Numbered from the stretch's first letter, positions 40,597-49,296 are shown. The stretch is 64,000 bases of DNA from CBDFKJ01 sp965248805 (GCA_965248805.1 CBDFKJ010000009.1:1054001-1118000); one strand, 5' to 3'. Made by a program: numbers and translations. The notes: generated from the sequence alone by a model not told the origin.

Positions 40597-41448
40597 GTGA
40601 TCCTCGATGCCACCGGTCCGACGATCATTTCCGTGGCGCCGACCGGTGCGCGCCGGTCGCGCGCCGACCATCCGGCGCTGCCGCTGACGCCTGCAGAAAT
40701 CGCGCTGACGGCGAAGTCGTGTCGCGAGGCCGGCGCCAGTCTGATTCACCTGCACGTCCGGGACGAAAATGGCCGTCATTCGCTGAGTGCCGATACGTAT
40801 CGCCAGGCCATCGACGCGATTCGCGACGCGGTCGGCGATGATCTCATCATCCAGGTGACGACCGAGATCGCAGGCCTGTACGCGCCGATGGACCAGCAAG
40901 CCATGGTACGCGCGATCCGGCCAGAGGCCGTTTCACTGGCGCTGCGCGAGGTCATTCCGCAATCGGGCGATCCGGTGGCGCAGGAAACGTCGGCGGCGAA
41001 GTTTCTCGACTGGGTCGTCGCCAGCGGCATCATTCCGCAATACATCCTGCATGAAGCCGACGAGATTCCGCGCTTTTGTGACCTTTGCGAACGCGGTGTG
41101 ATCCCCGCGCCCCGGCGCCACGCATTGTTCGTTCTGGGAACCTATGCGTCGGCGCAGCGCTCACAGGCTGGCGATCTGCTCCCCTTCGTGCGCGCCTGCG
41201 ACGCAGCCATGCCGCGCTTTGACAGCTGGAGTGTGTGCGCGTTCGGCATCGGCGAGACGGCGTGCGCCTTGACCGCGGCATCGATGGGCGGACATATTCG
41301 CGTCGGCTTTGAAAACAATCTTCACTTGAGCGACCGTTCGATGGCGCCCGACAATGCCGCGCTGGTGTCGCGGATCCGCGAAGGTGTCGCGTTGATCGGT
41401 CGCCCGGTCGCGGATACGGCGACGGCGCGACAATTGCTAAACGCTTAG
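40597..41448 (+). CDS. BKACE-family (DUF849) beta-keto acid cleavage enzyme
   Basis: A 283-residue TIM-barrel protein of the beta-keto acid cleavage enzyme family, whose founding member Kce cleaves 3-keto-5-aminohexanoate using acetyl-CoA. The zinc-site motif IHLHVRDENG and the start APTGARRSRADHPALPLTPAEIA (shown only in part as family mark) are visible, as is VRVGFEN-like HIRVGFENN near residue 231. The substrate is not predictable from sequence. Start is GTG at 40597. Confidence 0.82.
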   Translation: MILDATGPTIISVAPTGARRSRADHPALPLTPAEIALTAKSCREAGASLIHLHVRDENGRHSLSADTYRQAIDAIRDAVGDDLIIQVTTEIAGLYAPMDQQAMVRAIRPEAVSLALREVIPQSGDPVAQETSAAKFLDWVVASGIIPQYILHEADEIPRFCDLCERGVIPAPRRHALFVLGTYASAQRSQAGDLLPFVRACDAAMPRFDSWSVCAFGIGETACALTAASMGGHIRVGFENNLHLSDRSMAPDNAALVSRIREGVALIGRPVADTATARQLLNA

Positions 41449-41467
41449 TTCGCCGGAGCGGCTGCCA

Positions 41468-42511
41468 TTGTTCCGATCTCCGTTGGTCTTGCTTGGAGGT
41501 GTGTTCGGCGTCGGCGTGATCGTCGGCGGGTTGGTCGTCGTTTCGTGGCTGAGCTTCGATGCCCCGGACGCACCCGTTGCGCCGCCGCCTGTCGCCGAGG
41601 CTGCACCGACGGTTATTGTCGCCCCCGAGTTGCTGCTGATCGGCACTGGCGTCATTACCGGCGGCTACTTCCCCACCGGTGGCGCGATCTGCCGGCTGAT
41701 AAATGCGCGCTACACGCAGCCCTATTGTGCGGCGCCCAGTTCGGATGGATCGCGCGATAACCTTGCCGCGCTGAGCGAGGGTCGCGTGCATCTGGCGATC
41801 GTGCAATCGGACTGGCAGTTCCACGCCTATCACGGCAATCTCGATTTCGCCGAAGTTGGTCCCAACCGGGACCTCCGTTCCATCCTCTCTCTGTACAAGG
41901 AACCGCTGACGCTGGTCGCGCGCCGCGGCGCGGATGTCGCCAGCGTGACGGACCTGCGCGGCAAGCGAATTGGTGTCGGCGCGCCGGGTTCGGGCCAGCG
42001 GGCGGTGATCGAAGGATTGTTGCGGACGCTCGGCTGGGATGAGGCGGCGTTCGAGGCCGTGCGTGAGCTTGCCGACGCCGCGCGGCTGGAGACGTTCTGC
42101 GCCGGCGAGCTGGATGCCATAGCCGTTGCCACCGGACATCCCAGCGGCCTCGTGCACGAGGCGACGGCATCCTGCGACGGCGTTCTTGTCGCGCTGGCCG
42201 ACGCGGAGGCCGACCGGCTGATCGCCGACAACCCGTTCTACGCCAAGGCCGTCATCCCCGGCGATCTCTATCCCGGCAATCCGGAGCCGATCGAGAGCAT
42301 CGGCGTCAGCGCCACGCTCGTAGGCTCATCCGCCTTGTCGCCGGATATCGTCCATGCGCTGGTATCCGTGATATTCGAGCAGCTCGACGACATGACATTG
42401 ATGCATCCGGCGCTCGCCGGTCTGCGCGCTGAGGATATGACCCGTGACGGGCTGACCGCGCCGCTGCACGACGGCGCTAGGCGCTACTACACCGAGCGCG
42501 ATTGGATGTGA
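41468..42511 (+). CDS. TAXI-family TRAP solute-binding protein
   Basis: A 347-residue TAXI receptor. It has an N-terminal hydrophobic anchor (about residues 7-29), the IGTGVITGGYFPTGGAICRL opening, IVQSDWQFHAY and GKRIGVGAPGSGQRAV. Such proteins bind small carboxylates or amino acids such as glutamate for TRAP transporters. No TRAP membrane subunit is nearby. The start is TTG at 41468. A truncated relative follows. Confidence 0.82.
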   Translation: MFRSPLVLLGGVFGVGVIVGGLVVVSWLSFDAPDAPVAPPPVAEAAPTVIVAPELLLIGTGVITGGYFPTGGAICRLINARYTQPYCAAPSSDGSRDNLAALSEGRVHLAIVQSDWQFHAYHGNLDFAEVGPNRDLRSILSLYKEPLTLVARRGADVASVTDLRGKRIGVGAPGSGQRAVIEGLLRTLGWDEAAFEAVRELADAARLETFCAGELDAIAVATGHPSGLVHEATASCDGVLVALADAEADRLIADNPFYAKAVIPGDLYPGNPEPIESIGVSATLVGSSALSPDIVHALVSVIFEQLDDMTLMHPALAGLRAEDMTRDGLTAPLHDGARRYYTERDWM

Positions 42512-42644
42512 GCGCCGACTGTGCGTACGCTGTGGCCAAGAGCCGCGCATGTGGCCGCGAGGGGATAGCTACGCCCCGGTGGGGTCGATGGCCGGCGGGC
42601 GCCGTATGGTGTACGGTGCACCAAACGAGTATGGGAGGAATGCA

Positions 42645-43172
42645 ATGACATTTGTTCGAAGGTTTGTGGTTGGTTTGGCGGCTGTGACCGGCGGGGCCTT
42701 GTTGGCAACCACCGCGCAGGCGCAGGATAAGTTCGTCACCATCGGCACCGGCGGGCAGACCGGCGTGTACTACGTGGTCGGACAATCGATCTGCCGCTTG
42801 GTCAACCGGGGCACAGAGGCACACGGCATTCGCTGTACGGCGCCGTCCACCGGTGGGTCGATCGCCAATTTGAACGCGATCGCCGGTGGCGAGATGGATA
42901 TGGGCGTCGCCCAGTCCGACTGGCAGTACCACGCATACAACGGCACGTCGCGGTCCCAGGAGAATGGACCGAACGGGGAGCTGCGCGCGGTCTTCTCCGT
43001 CCACGCCGAGCCGTTCACGGTCGTCGCGCGCGCCGATTCCGGCATCAGCTCCTTCGATGACCTGAGGGGCAAGCGCGTCAATATCGGCAATCCGGGCTCC
43101 GGCCAGCGCGGCACGATGGAAGTCGTCATGGCCGCGAAGGGTTGGACGAAGGACGATTTGCGGCGCGCGTAG
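42645..43172 (+). pseudogene. TAXI-family solute-binding protein, C-terminally truncated
   Basis: A 175-residue protein with a good signal peptide (residues 1-26, AQAQD) and a strong GGAGGA ribosome binding site. It has the same family marks as the gene before it (IGTGGQTGVYYVVGQSICRL, VAQSDWQYHAY, GNPGSGQRGTM). Family members are about 320 residues; this one stops after WTKDDLRRA. I found no continuation in other frames before the terminator, so the second lobe is deleted. The remaining lobe cannot form a closed binding site. Confidence 0.78.
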
Positions 43173-43229
43173 TGCGCCACGCCAAGTGTTCGGTGCTTGT
43201 GGTCCGGTAGCCGCGGCTAGGGCAAGAAG

Positions 43230-43256
43230 AAGCGGGCGCCGCTCGGGCGCCCGCTT
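43230..43256 (-). terminator. Rho-independent terminator of the Cys-repeat gene
   Basis: A perfect 11-base-pair stem (AAGCGGGCGCC / GGCGCCCGCTT) with a five-base loop. Read on the minus strand it is followed by a T-rich CTTCTTCTTG run, so it best serves the leftward Cys-repeat gene ending at 43278. It may also stop readthrough from the truncated TAXI gene. Confidence 0.72.
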
Positions 43257-43277
43257 CGGCCGTACCTTTGGGCGGCG

Positions 43278-44999
43278 CTAGTTGGTCACCCGGTATTCCA
43301 CTGGTAGGAAGAACAGACTGTCCTGAGCGTTGGCCACGGCGCCGTGACAATTAATGCAGAACGCCACGTTCGTCGAGCCCTCGCCAAGAGTCTCGCCGAA
43401 CACGGTGCCATCCGGCATGATCATGGTGTAGCGCCAGTCGCCGGACTGATCGTTGAACCCGGCGATCATCTTCTCCATCAGGAACAGCGGGCCGACGCCG
43501 ACCTCGCCATTACCGGTCACGACAATGCTCGGCTTGGCGATCTGCGCACCCGCAGGGGCTTTGCCGACATCTTCGAATTTGCCGTAGGCGGCCTTGGCGA
43601 TTCCATTGGCCATGTTCTGCACGAACCGGTTGCCATGCGTGCCCGATGCGTAGGCCGCCGTGGCGAAGGCTGACCAATCGGCGAATGCCATTGCCGACGG
43701 ATGACCGGACTTGGCATAGGCTGCCTTGAGATCTGGCATCATGCAGTCCCAGGCCGCGTTTGATTCGGCATTGGTCAGCTTGATCGCGCCGGCCGCCGCG
43801 CACGGACTGCACGGGTTGGCCGCCACAGCACACGGATTTGCCGCCGCACACGGGTTGCACGGATTGGCTGCCGCGCAGGGATTGCACGGATTGGCCGCAA
43901 CCGCGATCGCCGCACACGGGTTGGCTGCGGCACACGGGTTACACGGATTGGCTGCCGCGCAGGGATTGCACGGATTCGCCGCCAACGCGACGGCGCACGG
44001 ATTTGCCGCCGCGCAAGGATTGCATGGATTGGCTGCTGCACACGGATTGCACGGGTTCGCCGCTAGCGCGACGGCGCAGGGATTGGCCGCTGCGCAGGGA
44101 TTGCATGGATTTGCCGCCGCACACGGATTGCACGGGTTCGCCGCCGCACATGGATTGGCCGCCGCGCACGGATTGCACGGATTGGCTAACGCCGCGACCG
44201 CACACGGATTGGCCGCCGCGCAGGGATTGCACGGATTGGCCGCAACCGCGATCGCCGCACACGGGTTGGCTGCGGCACACGGGTTACACGGATTGGCTGC
44301 CGCGCAGGGATTGCACGGATTGGCCGCAACCGCGATCGCCGCACACGGGTTGGCTGCGGCACACGGGTTACACGGATTGGCTGCCGCGCAGGGATTGCAC
44401 GGATTCGCCGCCAACGCGACGGCGCACGGATTTGCCGCCGCGCAAGGATTGCATGGATTGGCTGCTGCACACGGATTGCACGGGTTCGCCGCTAGCGCGA
44501 CGGCGCAGGGATTGGCCGCTGCGCAGGGATTGCATGGATTTGCCGCCGCACATGGATTGGCCGCCGCGCACGGATTGCACGGATTGGCTAACGCCGCGAC
44601 CGCACACGGATTGGCCGCCGCACATGGATTGCACGGATTTGCCGCTGCGCACGGATTACACGGGTTTGCGGCCGCACATGGGTTGCACGGATTGAACGCT
44701 GCCGCCATCAAGCGGGGAACGGCGCACGCCATATTGTATGCTGCGCCACCGGCCGCGCATGGCTTGCAGGGGTTAGCCGCTGCGCACGGATTGCACGGAT
44801 TGGCGCCGGCGGCACAAGGGTTGACCGCCGCACATGGGTTACACGGATTGGCGGCTTGGGCTAGTTGGATCGCGCCCGGCGATGGTCTGGCGACCTGATT
44901 CGCCTCCGATCCCGTATGCGATGCGCCGACAAGCGCCACGCCGACCAGCATGGGCACCACCGTCGACGAAAGCAGTCTGGCCCTGTAGGTTGATGCCAT
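43278..44999 (-). CDS. Exported Asn-Pro-Cys repeat protein with C-terminal cytochrome P460-like haem domain
   Basis: A 573-residue protein in three parts. Residues 1-48 are an export signal and short linker. Residues about 49-403 are tandem repeats built on NPCNPCAAA, separated by AVALAA or AAIAVA spacers, with about 64 cysteines by hand count. Residues 404-573 are a folded domain with one haem c site Cys548-Ile-Asn-Cys551-His552. GPLFLMEK and SGDWRYTMIMPDG resemble cytochrome P460/c'-beta proteins. A role in metal or nitrogen-oxide handling is inference. AGGGAG precedes the ATG at 44999. It has its own terminator and is divergent from an FGE-family relic. Confidence 0.8.
   Translation of the reverse strand: MASTYRARLLSSTVVPMLVGVALVGASHTGSEANQVARPSPGAIQLAQAANPCNPCAAVNPCAAGANPCNPCAAANPCKPCAAGGAAYNMACAVPRLMAAAFNPCNPCAAANPCNPCAAANPCNPCAAANPCAVAALANPCNPCAAANPCAAANPCNPCAAANPCAVALAANPCNPCAAANPCNPCAAANPCAVALAANPCNPCAAANPCNPCAAANPCAAIAVAANPCNPCAAANPCNPCAAANPCAAIAVAANPCNPCAAANPCAVAALANPCNPCAAANPCAAANPCNPCAAANPCNPCAAANPCAVALAANPCNPCAAANPCNPCAAANPCAVALAANPCNPCAAANPCNPCAAANPCAAIAVAANPCNPCAAANPCNPCAAANPCAVAANPCSPCAAAGAIKLTNAESNAAWDCMMPDLKAAYAKSGHPSAMAFADWSAFATAAYASGTHGNRFVQNMANGIAKAAYGKFEDVGKAPAGAQIAKPSIVVTGNGEVGVGPLFLMEKMIAGFNDQSGDWRYTMIMPDGTVFGETLGEGSTNVAFCINCHGAVANAQDSLFFLPVEYRVTN
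43791..44855 (-). repeat. Cysteine repeat array (27-base units, nested 429-base duplication)
   Basis: The coding repeats are 27-base units encoding NPCNPCAAA, grouped into blocks of about 27-28 residues. On top of this a larger unit is duplicated: the marker GCAACCGCGATCGCC recurs at 43897 and 44326, and GCTAGCGCGACGGCG at 44062 and 44491, both 429 bases apart. GCTAACGCCGCGACC recurs at 44185 and 44587 (402 bases), so one copy has lost or gained one 27-base unit. The DNA copies are nearly identical, which suggests recent expansion. Confidence 0.88.
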
Positions 45000-45089
45000 T
45001 GCTCTCCCTCTTCATATCTGGCCGGCGGGTTCGACACCCACCGTGAGTTTACGATACCCTGAACTTACAAGCGCCGGCCGCTTTATCGG

Positions 45090-45117
45090 CGTCACACCTC
45101 GTCACATGTTCGTGACG
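45090..45117. promoter_or_regulatory. Candidate operator between the Cys-repeat gene and the FGE-like gene
   Basis: CGTCAC occurs at 45090-45095 and again at 45100-45105, ten bases on, followed by its inverse GTGACG at 45112-45117. The spacing of about one helical turn and the inverted arrangement suggest a transcription factor site. It lies in the 159-base divergent intergenic region, 91 bases from the Cys-repeat start and 42 from the FGE-like start. Confidence 0.45.
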
Positions 45118-45158
45118 GTTGGGTGGCACGCGTGCTCAAGATAGCTCAATAATATCAA

Positions 45159-46106
45159 ATGCTTGTTCGAACGCGACTGGGGCCGCTCGTGGTTGGCGCC
45201 GGGCTCGCTCTCACCCCCTTGGGCGCGGTCGCCGCGGGTGCCGTCGAGTTCTCCGTCCCCCAGACCGTTGCGATCCCCACCGGACCGTTTGTTGCCGGAT
45301 CGAATCTGAGTGAGCGCGAGGCGGCCTATCGCCTCGATGAGGCCGCCTACGGCCATTCGCGCACCCGGTAACGGCGCTGGTACGACAACGAGCGGCCGCG
45401 CGCCGTTTATCGGCTCGATGCCTACCGCATGATGACCACGCCGGTCACCAACGCCGACTACGCGGCGTTCGTCGCGGCAACCGGGCGGCCGGTTCTCGAC
45501 GTCGACGAGGCGACTTGGCGGCGCTACGGGCTGGCGCACGCGTACGCGACGACCCGTCGCCATACGTGGCTTGGCGGCGGGCCGCCGCCGGAGCGTGAGC
45601 AGCATCCGGTGGTCCTGGTCGATCACGGCGATGCGGAAGCCTATGCCGGCTGGTTGAGTGCGCGTACCGGGCAGACATGGCGGTTGCCGAGCTAACTGGA
45701 GTGGGAAAAGGCCGCGCGCGGCGTCGCCGGCCACCGTTTCCCCTGGGGTGACGGGTTCGACAGCGGGCGTCTGAACAGTGCCGATGCCGGACCCTTCGAC
45801 ACCTTGCCGGTCGGCGCGTTCCCGGCCGGGGCGAGTCCCTTCGGCATGTTGGACGCGGCCGGCCAGGTGTTCGAATGGACCGCGAGCCCGGGCAACCCGG
45901 GCCGCTTTGTGGTCAAGGGCGGCTCTTGGGACGACAGGGGTTGCGGGGTCTGCCGCCCGGCGGCGCGCCATGCGCGACCCGCCGATCTTAAGCATATACT
46001 GATAGGCTTCCGGTTGGTTACCCGAGCCGGACAACTGATCGTACCGCAGGATTCCGACTTGATGCGGCACGAAGGCGCCCCATGTAGGCCGGCAGGGATC
46101 GACTGA
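45159..46106 (+). pseudogene. Formylglycine-generating enzyme (SUMF1) family protein with two nonsense codons
   Basis: One frame of about 316 codons encodes a signal peptide (residues 1-26) and a full FGE-sulfatase domain. Recognisable parts are RWYDNERPR, TPVTNADYAAFVAATGR, WEKAARG, FPWGDGFDSGRLNS and the C-terminal GGSWDDRGCGVCRPAARHARP then GFRLV. It is interrupted by TAA at 45369-45371 and TAA at 45693-45695. The second replaces what is normally a glutamate in RLPxExEWEKAARG. Family members oxidise cysteine to formylglycine or catalyse other sulfur or iron chemistry. Being next to a cysteine-repeat gene is suggestive. TAA ends normal genes here, so recoding is unlikely. Confidence 0.82.
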
Positions 46107-46124
46107 CGACGGGTGAAACCAGCC

Positions 46125-46856
46125 ATGGCAGTCAAGATCGCCGCTGGCGATTTGGCAGGATTGGGCCGGGCGGGGCTTGAGGGCATGGCCGCGGCGGCCG
46201 ATGAGATCCTGAACTGCGAGCGCGTGTTGTCCAAGTCCGGCGACAATATCGTGGGCGAGCTGCTGCGCGACCACGGCACGTTCTACGAGTGGGATCACTA
46301 CCCCAAGGGCGATGTCTATGACGCCCAGACGCACGCGCAGTATTTCTATCATGCGCATCCGCAGACCCAGCGCAGCGGCGAGCACGGGCATTTCCACACT
46401 TTCCTGCGGCCCAAGGGCATGCCGGCCGGTGTAGCGCCTGCGGTCTTGCCTCATGCCGAACTGCCCGCCGGCGACAATGATGCTCTCAGCCACATCATCG
46501 CCATTTCCATGCACAAGCGCGGCCACGCCTTGCGACTGTTCACCACCAATCGTTGGGTCACGGGCGAAACCTGGTACGGCGCGTCCGACGTGATTCGCAT
46601 GATCGATCGCTTCGTCATCGATCTGGCGCGGCCGTCGTGGCCGACCAACAAGTGGGTGACGGCGATGCTTCACCTCTATCGGCTGGAGATCGCCGCGTTA
46701 GTGAACGAGCGGGACGCCTGCGTCGCACGCTGGGCCAAGGCCCACCCGGAATCCGAGGATGTCTACGAAGACCGGCGCCTGGAAATCACGTCTCTGCTGG
46801 ATATTAGAGTGGCCGACAAGGCGGCATCCATACGCACCGCGCTCGCGAATGTCTGA
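46125..46856 (+). CDS. DUF6969 family protein
   Basis: A 243-residue protein with a very conserved central histidine region (DHYPKGDVYD, QYFYHAHP, GEHGHFHTFLRPKGMPA) that matches DUF6969, function unknown. The clustered His residues suggest a metal site. No signal peptide, so cytoplasmic. The ATG at 46125 is chosen over a GTG four codons upstream. It begins 18 bases after the FGE-like pseudogene and could have been in the same transcript. Confidence 0.72.
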   Translation: MAVKIAAGDLAGLGRAGLEGMAAAADEILNCERVLSKSGDNIVGELLRDHGTFYEWDHYPKGDVYDAQTHAQYFYHAHPQTQRSGEHGHFHTFLRPKGMPAGVAPAVLPHAELPAGDNDALSHIIAISMHKRGHALRLFTTNRWVTGETWYGASDVIRMIDRFVIDLARPSWPTNKWVTAMLHLYRLEIAALVNERDACVARWAKAHPESEDVYEDRRLEITSLLDIRVADKAASIRTALANV

Positions 46857-46917
46857 GCAGGCCGAGCGCCTGCGCCAATATTAATCAAGTCTTAGCGATA
46901 GTTGCGGCATGGTGGGT

Positions 46918-46936
46918 AAAGGATGGCACATCCTTT
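46918..46936 (+). promoter_or_regulatory. Short hairpin just before the DUF2336 ribosome binding site
   Basis: AAAGGATG-GCA-CATCCTTT is a perfect 8-base-pair stem with a three-base loop. It ends right before AGGTAGG and the ATG at 46946. It could be an operator or an mRNA structure that affects translation. Confidence 0.35.
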
Positions 46937-46945
46937 CAGGTAGGC

Positions 46946-48061
46946 ATGAAGTTGACGCTTTCGCGCGCGGATGTTGAGCGTCTGTTGACCGACCGCTCGC
47001 CGGACGTGCGGGCGGAGACGGCTGCAAAGGTCGCGCAAGGATTTGCCGACGCGGCGCTGAGCAAGGATGCGCGCCACGAAGCCGAGCAAATCATCCGCGC
47101 CCTGCTGCACGATACGCAGGTTCGCGTGCGTGCCGCGATTGCGGAAAACCTGCGATTCTGCGCATCGATCCCCAATGACGTGGCGCTGGCGCTGGCGCGC
47201 GATATCGAGGACGTTTCGCTGCCGATCCTCGAATTCTCGGCCGCGCTCACCGACGCGGACTTGTTGGGCATCATCGCCGAATCCAACGAGCTGAAACAGG
47301 TAGCGATCGCCAAGCGACCAACGGTCTCCGCCGATGTCGCCGACGCGCTGGTCGCCACCGAATGTGAGGATGTCGTTGCCACGCTGGTCGCCAACGATGG
47401 CGCGGATATTCGCGATGCGACCTTTGGCCGCATCCTGGATGCTTTCGGCGAGAACGAGCGGATTACGACACCGATCGTCAAGCGCAAACAGATCCCGGTG
47501 GCGGTTGCCGAGCGTCTGGTCAACCAGGTGTCCAAACACATGCGCGACTACTTGGTCGCGCGCCATGAGCTACCCCCGAGCGTTGCCACGAACCTGATCC
47601 AAAATGCGCGCGAGCGCACCACTCTGGAGCTGTCGGGCGAAGAAAATGTCGAAGAGCTCGTTCGCTCGCTGGCGGTGAACAATCGCCTTACCAGCTCAAT
47701 CGTCGTGCGCGCGCTGTGCACGGGCGATCTGGCGTTCTTCGAATGGAGCCTGGCGGTGATGGCTGGCATCCCCATCGCCAGCGCACGAACCCTTATCTAT
47801 GACCGTGGTGAGCTGGGGTTACGTGCCGTATGGGATCACTCCGGCCTGCCACCGGCCATGTTCGAGGTCGCCAATCTGGCAATCAAGGTGGCCATGGAAA
47901 CCGATTTCGATGGCTGCGCCGGCGACCGCGAGCGCTACGTCCGGCGTATGGTCGAGCGCGTATTGACCAATTTCGAGGATCCCGCGAGCCTGTTCGATCC
48001 GGAAAGCCTGGAATACCTCCTCGGTAAGATCTCGACCTCGCTCCAGCCCGGCTCGGCCTGA
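46946..48061 (+). CDS. DUF2336 domain protein
   Basis: A 371-residue helical-repeat protein of DUF2336, a family largely confined to Alphaproteobacteria and of unknown function. HEAT-like helices such as LLHDTQVRVRAAIAENL and DVSLPILEFSAALTD, and the later HELPPSVATNLIQ, fit the family. No signal peptide or membrane helix. It appears to stand alone. A hairpin lies directly before its ribosome binding site. Confidence 0.82.
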   Translation: MKLTLSRADVERLLTDRSPDVRAETAAKVAQGFADAALSKDARHEAEQIIRALLHDTQVRVRAAIAENLRFCASIPNDVALALARDIEDVSLPILEFSAALTDADLLGIIAESNELKQVAIAKRPTVSADVADALVATECEDVVATLVANDGADIRDATFGRILDAFGENERITTPIVKRKQIPVAVAERLVNQVSKHMRDYLVARHELPPSVATNLIQNARERTTLELSGEENVEELVRSLAVNNRLTSSIVVRALCTGDLAFFEWSLAVMAGIPIASARTLIYDRGELGLRAVWDHSGLPPAMFEVANLAIKVAMETDFDGCAGDRERYVRRMVERVLTNFEDPASLFDPESLEYLLGKISTSLQPGSA

Positions 48062-48098
48062 TCCGCCGGTAGTAGGTCAGCGCGGTGACGGCCGCCGA

Positions 48099-49103
48099 TC
48101 AATCCCAAAACTCGGTGGCCTCGTCGATCAGGTGTTGCGGGATCGTGACGCCGATTCGCTCGGCGGTCGCGAAATTTATCACGAAGTTGAACTTCTCCGG
48201 CTGGCCGAACGGCAGCTCTGACACGGCCGTTCCCTTGAGAATGCGGTCGACGTAGCCGGCCGCGCGGCGATAGAGGTCCAGGAAATTGGCCCCGTAGGCG
48301 GTCATGAGTCCGAACTGCGCGAAGTCTGGATGGTAGGCGATCGCCGGCAGTCTTGTGCCTTGAGTCCTGTCCACCACCAACCGGCGGTGCCGCTGTATTT
48401 CCAGGTTTTCCGAGACGTAGAAGGCGTCAAATTCCTCGGCCGTAATGCGTGACAGGGCACGAAGGACGCTGCCGGCGCCAATCGGTTGCGCGACGATGAC
48501 CGGCACGACCTCAAGGCTCAATCGCTCGGCGGCCGCGCGCACCAGCGCGCCCTGCAGGCCTTCCCAGTAGTCTGCGGGCGCCAGATAGGCCACGCGCTGC
48601 GCGGTCGGCACGGCATCGTGCAGGATCTGCAGGTGCTTGTCGTACAGCGTTGAACGGTCCAGCTCATTGAACCCGGTGATATTGCCGCCGGGCGCGATGG
48701 TCTCGCCATTGGCCGCCGACGGGTACATTCCGATGCCGATGACCGGGACCGTAGTGGCGGCGGTCTGGAACGCCTCGACCAAGTCGTGTCCCCTGGCGAC
48801 GACGACGTCGGGACTGCCGGCGGAAACCGCGCGCGCCAGAGCCGCTAGATCCGGAAAGGCGTTATCGACTCCGGACCAGCGTTCGATGGTGATCGTCTGT
48901 CCTTCAGTGTAGCCGAGCGCCTGCAACTCCTCCAGTAGCGAGGCCCACATGGCGTGCCGCTCGATGGTCATGTTGGCGGCCGGTAGTTTGTCCTCCACGA
49001 GCGCGATGCGCGGCGTTTGCGCGGTCGCCGATGTCATCAACCCGAAAAACAACGCAATCGAAGCCAACGCGGCGGCGACGACAAACCTCGGTCGTTGAGA
49101 CAT
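48099..49103 (-). CDS. ABC transporter substrate-binding protein (PF04392 type), orphan
   Basis: A 334-residue periplasmic protein of the same ABC_sub_bind family as the gene at 26272-27207. It has a signal peptide (ending ATAQT), the opening PRIALVEDKL, GYTEGQTITIERWS, a Rossmann segment with SPDVVVARGHDLV, and the family C-terminus FNFVINFATAERIGV. GGAGG lies nine bases before the ATG at 49103. No permease or ATPase gene is adjacent. Confidence 0.78.
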   Translation of the reverse strand: MSQRPRFVVAAALASIALFFGLMTSATAQTPRIALVEDKLPAANMTIERHAMWASLLEELQALGYTEGQTITIERWSGVDNAFPDLAALARAVSAGSPDVVVARGHDLVEAFQTAATTVPVIGIGMYPSAANGETIAPGGNITGFNELDRSTLYDKHLQILHDAVPTAQRVAYLAPADYWEGLQGALVRAAAERLSLEVVPVIVAQPIGAGSVLRALSRITAEEFDAFYVSENLEIQRHRRLVVDRTQGTRLPAIAYHPDFAQFGLMTAYGANFLDLYRRAAGYVDRILKGTAVSELPFGQPEKFNFVINFATAERIGVTIPQHLIDEATEFWD

Positions 49104-49296
49104 TAAGGCACCTCCGTAGCCAAGGCGATCCGGGCACGGTGGCCGGCGCAAGACTTGGCCTGACTTGGCTGAGTTTTTCGTTGTCTTCAGCTTCTACCAC
49201 GACGGCTGCTGACGCGACAGATCGGGAAACGGCGGCAAGGATGGATGGTGCCGGCAGGATAGGCTAGGGTGCGCGGAGCGAGGGGGCAATCGGACA

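Noticed and set aside
43791..44855. Possible CRISPR array
   Set aside because: The repeats are contiguous coding units of 27 bases in frame with a protein; there are no unique spacers of constant length.
43726..44898. Long rightward open frame across the cysteine repeats encoding a His-Gly-Leu-His repeat
   Set aside because: It is the antisense of the cysteine-repeat gene. It has no ribosome binding site, no signal peptide and no folded domain, whereas the leftward frame has all of these.
45369..45695. Stop-codon recoding (TAA read as an amino acid) in the FGE-like gene
   Set aside because: TAA ends other normal genes in the window and RF1 is present with normal motifs, so simple nonsense mutations or sequence errors are more likely.
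46107..46673. Leftward open frame (45102-46673) across the FGE-like gene and DUF6969
   Set aside because: Antisense to two recognisable genes and without any protein-family features.
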